Positions 1 through 6,400 of a stretch of DNA of 12,136 nucleotides are shown piece after piece. The notes under the pieces were generated by a model that was not told the DNA's origin, did no database searches, and saw only the letters and a list, made by a program, of their open reading frames with translations. The stretch spans positions 1 to 12,136 of the forward strand of contig PFHO01000040.1 of assembly GCA_002782345.1 (NCBI GenBank), given 5' to 3'. This DNA comes from Candidatus Moranbacteria bacterium CG_4_8_14_3_um_filter_34_16. GTDB taxonomy: Bacteria > Patescibacteriota > Minisyncoccia > Moranbacterales > UBA2206. The position numbers and the translations under genes were made by a program. Position 1 is the first letter of the stretch, and every line of letters starts with the position of its first letter.

Positions 1-1209
1 ATTAGGGAATTGAACAAGATTAGAGGGGATTTACAATGGACGATTTTAAGTCCAAAGTTTATTAAGAGTTTAGACTTTCCGAATACAAAACAAATTCCGA
101 TACAACTGCCGACTTATCCGAACCAAATGAGATTACATTTTAATAGCTCTTTATTATTACAAGCACTAGATTGGCTGAGTAATAGTTATGATATTGTCTT
201 TAGTAATTTGCCAGAACATACACTCCAATTAAAAAACTTGTTTTATAACGAAACAAATGAAGAACCTGTATTTATAGGATATTCTCATTGGACCGAGTTC
301 CCCGAAGTTACTAATTACAAAAAGACAGTTATGGACATAAATATATTAGGACTATTAGAGATGATACAATGCGGGATAAATACCGAAGCGCAAAAAAAAC
401 TCCTATTAAAAAATGCTTCTGTCCATTTTAACCAAGAGGTATGTAAATCATTAGATGAGATAGTTCGGGCAATTTACATCGGGGCTGAGGAACCCGTTTT
501 TGAACCAATACCTGAATTATGCACGAAAGTTATAGTATTCAATCATAGAGCACATACTTACAAAAATTATCCTTGGTTTATAAAAATGATGGACAAGCTA
601 TATGAAACCCGAAAAGATTTTAAAGTTTGGGTTCCTTTGGCTGAGAGTTTAGAGAGAGAATATATGCTTATTGATAAATTAGACAGAACGAAATATCTTG
701 GTTATTTAAAGAATTGTTATTTAGGAGTTTGCGCGAAACAAACTTATGCTGGGTGGGCAGTATCAGCAACAGACGGAATGAGTGTAGGAGTTCCTTATAT
801 TTTTGCAGATGAAGATTACTACCACGAACTAGCAGGGGATAAAGCGATGTATTATAAAACAGACGATGATTTTCTTAAGTTAGTTAATAGATTTTTAGAC
901 GAACCTGATTTACAAAATATGATGAGTATGGAATCAAAGAATAGATTTGAAGAATTAAAATGGTCGGTTAAGATAAAAGACTTTAATGATATGATTGAGT
1001 TAGCAATTTCTAAACTTCCTATTCTCAAACAGCCAACAGAAAGCTATAATAAGATTAAGCAGATTATTGATCGGACAAAGGGCATACCAAAGAAGAAGCT
1101 ACTAAAAGAATTGAATTGGGGAATTAGAATTAAATGGTCGTGTTATAGAAATTTATTGAGAGAGAAAGGTTATAAGATTTCTAAAGATTATTATGCGCCT
1201 GTAGTTTAA
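1..1209 (+). CDS. Glycosyltransferase-like protein, GT-B fold (5' end outside window)
   Basis: The reading frame is open from base 1, so the gene very probably begins upstream; the first possible start inside the window is TTG at 10 and has no convincing ribosome site. Residues below are counted from that TTG. The architecture suggests a GT-B glycosyltransferase: an N-terminal half with strand-like stretches (DIVFSN near 61, PVFIGYSHW near 86), then a C-terminal half opening with VIVFNHRAHTYKNYPWF near 174 and ending with a donor-site-like segment, SATDGMSVGVPYIFADED near 252-269. Residues 345-390 form a basic, helical tail with NWGIRIKWSCYRNLL that does not look like part of the catalytic core. 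The sugar donor and acceptor cannot be read from sequence. The last 15 bases, including the TAA, also form the 5' part of a tRNA. Glycosyltransferase is likely; the exact family is not certain. Confidence 0.6.
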   Translation: MRELNKIRGDLQWTILSPKFIKSLDFPNTKQIPIQLPTYPNQMRLHFNSSLLLQALDWLSNSYDIVFSNLPEHTLQLKNLFYNETNEEPVFIGYSHWTEFPEVTNYKKTVMDINILGLLEMIQCGINTEAQKKLLLKNASVHFNQEVCKSLDEIVRAIYIGAEEPVFEPIPELCTKVIVFNHRAHTYKNYPWFIKMMDKLYETRKDFKVWVPLAESLEREYMLIDKLDRTKYLGYLKNCYLGVCAKQTYAGWAVSATDGMSVGVPYIFADEDYYHELAGDKAMYYKTDDDFLKLVNRFLDEPDLQNMMSMESKNRFEELKWSVKIKDFNDMIELAISKLPILKQPTESYNKIKQIIDRTKGIPKKKLLKELNWGIRIKWSCYRNLLREKGYKISKDYYAPVV

Positions 1210-1269
1210 TAATAGAACACTTGGCTTCCAGCCGAGAGGTGGCGGTGCAATTCCGACCCGAGCGCTCCA
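1195..1269 (+). tRNA. tRNA-Gly (anticodon UCC), atypical elbow
   Basis: A cloverleaf can be drawn by eye. The acceptor GCGCCTG (1195-1201) pairs with CGAGCGC (1259-1265), with one C-A mismatch and one G-U pair. The D-stem is GTTT/GAAC. The anticodon stem CTTGG/CCGAG encloses loop CTTCCAG, giving anticodon UCC at 1227-1229. The T-stem GGCGG/CCGAC has one mismatch and loop TGCAATT. A discriminator T and encoded CCA (1267-1269) follow. Oddities: the D-loop AATAATA lacks the conserved GG; the usual GTTC of the T-arm is GTGC (1245-1248); and C1258 is left bulged between T-stem and acceptor. The gene overlaps the 3' end of the preceding CDS, whose TAA stop lies in the D-arm. It may be a specialised glycine tRNA, a decaying phage tRNA, or a tRNA-like element with another role. 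Confidence 0.7.
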
Positions 1270-1283
1270 AAAAAGGGAGAAAT

Positions 1284-1290
1284 AGGGGAA
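1284..1290 (+). promoter_or_regulatory. Ribosome binding site deciding the small terminase start
   Basis: AGGGGAA ends two bases before the ATG at 1293. It favours this start over the in-frame TTG at 1221, which lies inside the tRNA. A second purine-rich GGGAG lies at 1275-1279. Confidence 0.6.
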
Positions 1291-1292
1291 AA

Positions 1293-1838
1293 ATGGTAGT
1301 AAATAAAAGAAAAAGGGTTTATAAAAAAGGGGATTACGCAACATTTATTTTATGGTGTGCTATTCCTACTGTGGTTAAAACTATCTATAAAAAAAGAGGG
1401 AAAGAGGGGATAGCAGAATTAGGGTTTGAACCAAATGAGATTTTTATAAGTTTGGTTAAGATTTATACTAAACAGGAATTTTGTAAAGAATTTACTATTG
1501 GAAAAAATACCTTAAATCAATGGGAGAATAGACCAGAGTTTAAAGAAGATTTGAATAAGATAATTGAGAAAGTAAATGTTATTCAATTTAAAAAAGATGT
1601 TGATTTTCATTTTACTAGGGCAACAATAAAAAATTCAGACGCAGCGAGAGTGAAACTTTGGAAACAACTTAATGAAGGTTGGGTAGAAAAAAATGAACAA
1701 AAAAATACGGATACTTTAGCAGTTAATGTTGCTGGTATTTTAAAAGCCAAAGAGGAACTAAAATTAAAAGAGAAGTCAAATGCAACTAACGGAATGGGAG
1801 AAGAACCAATCCAGCCAGACAATAGCAATAGCGAGTGA
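1293..1838 (+). CDS. terS: Terminase small subunit
   Basis: This 181-residue protein is the likely DNA-recognition subunit of the packaging motor. It would bind the phage genome and hand it to the large subunit encoded directly downstream. A helix-turn-helix is visible at about residues 59-84 (TKQEFCKEFTIGKNTLNQW), of the type found in small terminases. It is followed by a helical oligomerisation-like segment (about 85-130) and a charged, low-complexity tail. The start is ATG 1293, because a purine-rich site sits just upstream and longer in-frame starts fall inside the tRNA. The 3' end overlaps the start of the large subunit gene by 59 bases in another frame. The position before the large terminase and portal is the main support, since small terminases diverge strongly. 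Confidence 0.8.
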   Translation: MVVNKRKRVYKKGDYATFILWCAIPTVVKTIYKKRGKEGIAELGFEPNEIFISLVKIYTKQEFCKEFTIGKNTLNQWENRPEFKEDLNKIIEKVNVIQFKKDVDFHFTRATIKNSDAARVKLWKQLNEGWVEKNEQKNTDTLAVNVAGILKAKEELKLKEKSNATNGMGEEPIQPDNSNSE

Positions 1839-3237
1839 GGATTTTGAATACTTTATTTTTAATGTTTTCAGTAAATCTTTTGATAATTTTATAGGTGGCG
1901 GATATATTAAAGAGTTAGCAGGTTATTACGGAGATAATATTTGGACTTCTCGAATGTCGGGACGTGACCATTTTAAATCTGCAGGTCTTTATGCTTATTT
2001 TATGTGGATTTTAATGAAACAAGCATTAAGTGGCGGAGAGTATCAATATTTTTCTTTTCAAGAAGCAATGAGTAAATATCATATTGGTAAGATTAAAGAT
2101 TTGATACAACGAAATCCTTACTATGAAGCTTGTATAGATAGAAAACCGAGAGCCGAAGGAGTTATCGATTATTTTTGGGGATATGATGAAAATAGAAAAC
2201 CCTTGCCTTCAATAACTTTGGAACCTCATGGATTATTAGCCTTTAAGAGAGGTATTCATTGCCCTGGTATTTTTATAGATGACCCTTTGCGCGATCCTGA
2301 AAATAAATTAAACCCGACCATTATAGAGAAGGTTAATAGAATTATTTTTACAGAGTTATTGGATATGGTTAACAAAGGCGGTTTTTGTCATATAGTCGGA
2401 ACACCTCAAACTTGGCAGGATTTTTTCTTTAACGAGAAAATGAAACTTAAGTTTGCAGTTAGAATACAACCATCGATAATTTCAGACGCGGATAAAATAG
2501 CGATATGGCCAGAGTGGCATAATTGGGAAGAATTGAATCATCGCCGAGAAATGAGGGGTGTTAAGATTTTTAATCAAGAATATATGTGCCGACCTGTTTA
2601 TGCTGAGAATAGTTATTTTGAAGAAAAGCAGATATTAGATTTGATAAATTCTGAATTAACCAACTTACAGATTAGAGAATATAAACAAGAGTTTCCCGAA
2701 GATAAGCCGATAATTGATGAGTTAAATGTAGTTGATGTTTATGCGGGTTTAGATATCGGTAAAAAAGCCCATCCTTCACATTTCGCAGTTTTTAAAAATA
2801 CTGGTTCAATGGACGAACCGCATTTCGTAGAGATACATCAGAAATTTATGGACGGTTGGGATTACATAAAACAAAAAGAGTATTGTGATAGGGCAATAGA
2901 GTTTTTCAAAATCAATACTTTAAGATATGATAATACTAGAGGAGAATTTGAGAGTTTCGCAGAACAGGGATTACTTGGTCCCGAATATGAACCAGTAAAC
3001 TTTAGTGAGAAAACTAAAAATGGAATGGCGGCGAATTTGCAAAAGTATGTAATTAATTCTAAAATTGAATTGATAGATGATAGTAGGCAATTTAACCAGA
3101 TTGTAGCGGTGGATAACGATTTACAGACAATGGCTTCACCCGAAGGACACGGAGATAGTTTTTGGTCTATCTGCCTAGCAATCCCAGAGATTATCATGCA
3201 AGTAAGGGCTTGGGAAAATAAACCAGAAGGGTGGTAA
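1780..3237 (+). CDS. terL: Terminase large subunit (ATPase and nuclease)
   Basis: This 485-residue protein is the packaging motor: an N-terminal ATPase that drives DNA into the procapsid through the portal, and a C-terminal RNase H-like nuclease that cuts the concatemer. Visible motifs are a Walker A-like SRMSGRDHFKS (residues 57-67), Walker B IFIDDP (164-169) and the coupling-type motif GTPQ (207-210). Nuclease acidic residues are D325 in AGLDIG, D384 in RYDNTRGEF and D459 in GHGDSFW. The length is usual for the family. The Walker A loop has F where a glycine is more common. The ATG at 1780 lies inside the small subunit gene with only a weak ribosome site, so the start may be slightly off; no other ATG lies before the conserved region. 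Overlap suggests translational coupling. Confidence 0.95.
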   Translation: MQLTEWEKNQSSQTIAIASEDFEYFIFNVFSKSFDNFIGGGYIKELAGYYGDNIWTSRMSGRDHFKSAGLYAYFMWILMKQALSGGEYQYFSFQEAMSKYHIGKIKDLIQRNPYYEACIDRKPRAEGVIDYFWGYDENRKPLPSITLEPHGLLAFKRGIHCPGIFIDDPLRDPENKLNPTIIEKVNRIIFTELLDMVNKGGFCHIVGTPQTWQDFFFNEKMKLKFAVRIQPSIISDADKIAIWPEWHNWEELNHRREMRGVKIFNQEYMCRPVYAENSYFEEKQILDLINSELTNLQIREYKQEFPEDKPIIDELNVVDVYAGLDIGKKAHPSHFAVFKNTGSMDEPHFVEIHQKFMDGWDYIKQKEYCDRAIEFFKINTLRYDNTRGEFESFAEQGLLGPEYEPVNFSEKTKNGMAANLQKYVINSKIELIDDSRQFNQIVAVDNDLQTMASPEGHGDSFWSICLAIPEIIMQVRAWENKPEGW

Positions 3238-3246
3238 GGAGGAAGT

Positions 3247-4650
3247 ATGGCAAACTTTCCAGCAACTAATGAAGATAAACAAAGAATTGACAATTACAGA
3301 ACCAATGAGGATATTTTTCTTGGTTTACATTCGACAGCTTTTGCAAAGTTCTCGGCTCTTATGGCAAAGGAACAAAAATCGTTGATCTATATTGTTTGTA
3401 ATTTCGGAGCGCTTATCTCCAAAGTAAGCGCTGATTTATTATTTGGAGAACAAATTAAGTTTAAATGGCCGAAAGAAGTTAAAGATACAAAATGGTTCGA
3501 TGAGTTAATAGAAAATAATAAACTTCATACAAGGAATTATGAGAGTGCTTTATCGAATTCCTATCACGGGGATAGTGTAATTAAAGTTAGACAAGCAGAA
3601 AATAAAAAGATAATTATAGAATATATTACACCCGAAATTGTTTTTGTTAATTTAGATTCTGATAATATAAACGAAACAAAATCGATAGAGATTGCTTGGA
3701 TTAAACAACAGGGCGACACAAAATATGTTCGTAAAGAAATTCATTATAAAGGGAAAATAGTTAATGAGTTATGGCTATTGAATGGGGATATTTTATCTGA
3801 AAAAGTTGATTTAGGAATTTTTTATGACAATATGCCAGAGGAACAAAACACGGGAGTTGATGACTTTTTAGTTAAAATAATTCCTAATTGGAAAACATCG
3901 AATAGGTTTTGGGGAATTTCTGATTACAATGATTTACATTCTTTGTTTGATGAAGCAAATAACAGGATAACCCGATTAGCCGATATTCTTAATAGACATT
4001 CAAACCCTAAATTAGCAGTTCCGAGAGGAGTGATAGATAAAAAAGGGCAAGTAAGAACACAGAATTTTGATTTGTTCGAGGTAGTTGCAACGACTGGTGG
4101 TGTAGCAAAACCAGAATATATCACTTGGGACGCTTCACTCGAAGCGGCATTTAAAGAAATAGATAAGATTGTAGAATTTGTCTTTCTATTTTCTGAAACT
4201 TCTCCGTCAGTATTTGGTATGGATAAAGGTGGAACTGCTGAAAGTGGTAGAGCCTTAAAGTTTAGATTATTGAGAACTTTAGCGAAAATATCCCGAAAGA
4301 AAAACTATTATGATGAGGCTTTAAAATGGGCAATGGTAGTTGCTCAAAAATTAGCTAAGAAAACTCCAGTTATTCCAAAGATAGAATGGCAAGACGGAAT
4401 ACCTCAAGACACTTTTGAACAAGCACAGATCGAAGAAATTAGATTACGTTCTGGTAATACCTCAAGGGAAAGTTCTATCAGAAGATTAGATAGTGGAAGC
4501 AATGATGATATTAAAGAAGAAATGGAAAAAATAGGTTCGGAAACAAAAGAGGTTACTTCAAGCATAGGTAATAAGCCGCCAATGCTAGATATGTCAAAAC
4601 TTATGGGTGGTGGTAAAGAGCCTAAAGAACCGATGATGAAAAAGGAGTAG
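3247..4650 (+). CDS. Portal protein (SPP1 gp6-like)
   Basis: This 467-residue protein would form the dodecameric ring at one capsid vertex, through which DNA enters and leaves and to which the terminase and neck attach. The pattern fits the SPP1 gp6-type portal family. There is a conserved N-terminal region (LIYIVCNFGALISKVSADLL, about 46-65), a central region with NRHSNPKLAVPRGVIDKKG (about 249-267) and the typical SETSPSVFGMDKGG and SGRALKFRL segments near residues 315-340. The tail after about 400 is acidic and Met/Lys-rich. A near-perfect ribosome site, AAGGAGGAAGT, lies between the terminase stop and ATG 3247. The gene ends in TAG, and the minor capsid gene continues in the same frame one codon later. 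Confidence 0.93.
   Translation: MANFPATNEDKQRIDNYRTNEDIFLGLHSTAFAKFSALMAKEQKSLIYIVCNFGALISKVSADLLFGEQIKFKWPKEVKDTKWFDELIENNKLHTRNYESALSNSYHGDSVIKVRQAENKKIIIEYITPEIVFVNLDSDNINETKSIEIAWIKQQGDTKYVRKEIHYKGKIVNELWLLNGDILSEKVDLGIFYDNMPEEQNTGVDDFLVKIIPNWKTSNRFWGISDYNDLHSLFDEANNRITRLADILNRHSNPKLAVPRGVIDKKGQVRTQNFDLFEVVATTGGVAKPEYITWDASLEAAFKEIDKIVEFVFLFSETSPSVFGMDKGGTAESGRALKFRLLRTLAKISRKKNYYDEALKWAMVVAQKLAKKTPVIPKIEWQDGIPQDTFEQAQIEEIRLRSGNTSRESSIRRLDSGSNDDIKEEMEKIGSETKEVTSSIGNKPPMLDMSKLMGGGKEPKEPMMKKE
4641..4647 (+). promoter_or_regulatory. Ribosome binding site for the GTG start of the minor capsid gene
   Basis: AAAGGAG sits inside the last codons of the portal gene, six bases before GTG 4654. It supports a separate start for the minor capsid gene even though the two genes share a frame. 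Confidence 0.75.
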
Positions 4651-4653
4651 GCG

Positions 4654-5568
4654 GTGATTAAGAAAATTGATCTAACCGTAGGCAATATAGACAACCTTGT
4701 TAATTTCTATAAAGAAGGATATTTAGAATTACTTAAAATTGTTCAGACTAATAACTTACTTGGAAAAAGTAACGTTCAAAAATTATCACTAATGGCACAG
4801 GTAGATAAAATTCTTTTAGAATTAGACGAAGGTACAAAAGTTTGGATAGGTGCTAATATCCCAGAAATGTATAGGCAGGGATCGGTTGATATGGTTAATG
4901 AGTTAAATAAATTAAAGGGCGAAGTTAAGATAACCGATTTTAATTCTTTACATCAAGACGCGGTCCGAGTTATAGCAGACGAAAGTTACTTAGGTTTTGC
5001 GGAAGCATTAAAAACTGTTAAAAGAGATATTGTTTCAACTTTCGGTTTAGTAACCAAACAAGAAATAGTCGGGGAATTAGCAACAGGCATAATTTCGGGT
5101 AAAACTTTACCTCAAGTTCAAAAAGATATTCAAGCAGTTTTAAAAGATCACGGGGTAGTTTCTTTAATTGATAAGGGTGGGAAAACTTGGCAATTAGATA
5201 CTTATTCCGAAATGTTAGTTCGGACCAAAATGGTGGAAGCATATCGGGTTGGTGGAGAATTGCGACTTATAGAAAACGGATATGATCTAGTTCAAATTAC
5301 AGTTCACGGAGCGGCTGATGATTGTAGATTAGTTGAGGGAAAAGTTTATAGTCTAACAGGGCGGACTCCAGGCTATCCAAATTTAGATGAAATAATGAAT
5401 ATGTCAAATCATATTTTTAGACCTAATTGCCGACACAGAACAATCCCGTATATTTCAGAGTTAGAGAAAAATCCCGATGAATTTAAAAGGCTATCGAATA
5501 AGGATCAAGAGATTAAAGATAAAACACTCCGAAAAGTAGGCTTCTCAACGATTGGCGATGGACGATGA
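4654..5568 (+). CDS. MuF-like / phage minor capsid protein (head morphogenesis)
   Basis: This 304-residue protein is of the SPP1 gp7/Mu gpF or minor capsid protein 2 type, usually present in a few copies inside the head near the portal and sometimes ejected with the DNA. The N-terminal two thirds are helical. The diagnostic C-terminal region carries HGAADDCRLVEGKVYSLTG (218-236) and FRPNCRHRTIPYI (255-267). The conserved Cys and His residues (H218, C224, C259, H261) could bind metal, which is an inference. The start is GTG with a good ribosome site. The gene lies directly after the portal gene, its usual place. It ends with TGA, just before the promoter of the scaffold gene. No extra toxin domain is visible. 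Confidence 0.88.
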   Translation: MIKKIDLTVGNIDNLVNFYKEGYLELLKIVQTNNLLGKSNVQKLSLMAQVDKILLELDEGTKVWIGANIPEMYRQGSVDMVNELNKLKGEVKITDFNSLHQDAVRVIADESYLGFAEALKTVKRDIVSTFGLVTKQEIVGELATGIISGKTLPQVQKDIQAVLKDHGVVSLIDKGGKTWQLDTYSEMLVRTKMVEAYRVGGELRLIENGYDLVQITVHGAADDCRLVEGKVYSLTGRTPGYPNLDEIMNMSNHIFRPNCRHRTIPYISELEKNPDEFKRLSNKDQEIKDKTLRKVGFSTIGDGR

Positions 5569-5576
5569 TAATTCTA

Positions 5577-5606
5577 TTGACATAATTTTATATAGGATAG
5601 TATTAT
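5577..5606 (+). promoter_or_regulatory. Sigma-70-type promoter for scaffold and capsid genes
   Basis: A perfect -35 box TTGACA (5577-5582) and a -10 box TATTAT (5601-5606, five of six consensus bases) are separated by 18 bases. They begin eight bases after the minor capsid stop, in the only sizeable gap before the scaffold gene. Transcription would start near 5613, making a leader of about 75 bases. A dedicated promoter fits the high demand for scaffold and capsid protein. Confidence 0.65.
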
Positions 5607-5615
5607 TAAATTAAG

Positions 5616-5652
5616 GGTGGCAGTCCTTGCGGTGGGACTTTAAATCGCCGCC
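5616..5652 (+). promoter_or_regulatory. Structured 5' leader of the scaffold mRNA
   Basis: GGTGGC (5616-5621) pairs with GCCGCC (5647-5652), one pair being G-U. Directly inside, AGTCC (5622-5626) pairs with GGACT (5635-5639) around an 8-base loop. Seven bases (5640-5646) bulge on the 3' side. Downstream, AATCT (5669-5673) can pair with AGATT (5681-5685), which encloses part of the AGGAG ribosome site (5678-5682) of the scaffold gene. The element starts only a few bases after the predicted transcription start. A role in translation control or mRNA stability is inferred. No known riboswitch class was recognised. Confidence 0.5.
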
Positions 5653-5687
5653 AGCTTAGACATCTATAAATCTTAATAGGAGATTCT

Positions 5688-6374
5688 ATGTTAAATGACA
5701 AAGATCAAAACTCTGGTGATGACCAGACTAAAAATAATCAAGGCGATGATAACGCCTCTAAAAAACAAGATGACCTTAACAAAGACGATAACAAAGGTGG
5801 CGAAGGTAAAGATGAAGATAAAAAGGGACCACCAAAGTCAGTTCCTTATGGGGAGTTTTCTGATACTCGCAAGGAATTGAAAAAAGCAAGGGAAGCTCTT
5901 GAGAAGATTAACAAAGAGAAGAAAGAAACGGAAGAAAAAGATCTTGCCGAAAAAGGTAAGTATAAGGAATTAGCCGAAGCGAAGCAGAAAGAAATTGATA
6001 CTCTTAAAACACAGGTTGAGGGGAATCAAAAGTATAATGTTTTTGCCGAGAAAGCTCTTAAGGAAGGGGTTGTATCCGCAGGAGATGCCTTTAAATTAGC
6101 AGATCTCTCTGATGTAAAAATCGAAAATGGCGAAGTTAAAGGTATAAATGAAGTAATTGAAAAACTTAAGACAGATAAACCATTTTTGTTTAATGAAGAT
6201 AATCGTGTTATTGGTTCGGGAACAAATCCCGCAGGTCAAAAAACCCAAGACGGGAAAAAAGTATATCGTCAATCAGAAATAGATGATTGGTTAGAAAATA
6301 ACCGTGAAGAATACAAGAAACACGAAAACGATATTTCTAAAGCATACGCAGAAGGTAGAGTTACAGATAATTAA
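5688..6374 (+). CDS. Capsid scaffolding protein
   Basis: This 228-residue, highly charged protein lies immediately before the major capsid gene, the standard place for a scaffold. It would direct capsid subunits into a procapsid and then leave. Residues 1-50 are low-complexity and rich in Asp, Asn, Lys and Gln. Residues about 58-115 form a likely coiled coil (RKELKKAREALEKINKEKKE and onwards). The C-terminus is a charged helix (SEIDDWLENNREEYKKHEND) ending in AEGRV, as is common for coat-binding tails in this group. No protease domain is present and none is encoded between portal and capsid, so this is a separate-scaffold system. The ribosome site AGGAG (5678-5682) is five bases before the ATG. 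Confidence 0.85.
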   Translation: MLNDKDQNSGDDQTKNNQGDDNASKKQDDLNKDDNKGGEGKDEDKKGPPKSVPYGEFSDTRKELKKAREALEKINKEKKETEEKDLAEKGKYKELAEAKQKEIDTLKTQVEGNQKYNVFAEKALKEGVVSAGDAFKLADLSDVKIENGEVKGINEVIEKLKTDKPFLFNEDNRVIGSGTNPAGQKTQDGKKVYRQSEIDDWLENNREEYKKHENDISKAYAEGRVTDN

Positions 6375-6400
6375 AATATAAGGGCAGAAAAGGAGTACAA

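Noticed and set aside
1111..1176. Possible promoter before the tRNA (TTGAAT or TTGAGA with TGTTAT or TATAAG)
   Set aside because: Spacings of about 24 or 9 bases are wrong for a sigma-70 promoter.
1221..1292. Longer small terminase N-terminus starting at TTG 1221
   Set aside because: This stretch lies inside the tRNA gene and its translation looks like tRNA sequence read as protein. ATG 1293 has a good ribosome site.
1153..1344. Reverse-strand frame across the tRNA and small terminase start
   Set aside because: It is hydrophobic, unlike known proteins, has no ribosome site and overlaps a tRNA and two genes on the other strand.
2862..3293. Reverse-strand frame of 143 codons within the large terminase and portal
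   Set aside because: It is antisense to the nuclease domain of a clear terminase, with no start signal and no recognisable domain.
5695..5880. Second frame inside the scaffold N-terminus
   Set aside because: It is a lysine/threonine-rich shadow of a low-complexity Asp/Lys/Asn coding stretch.
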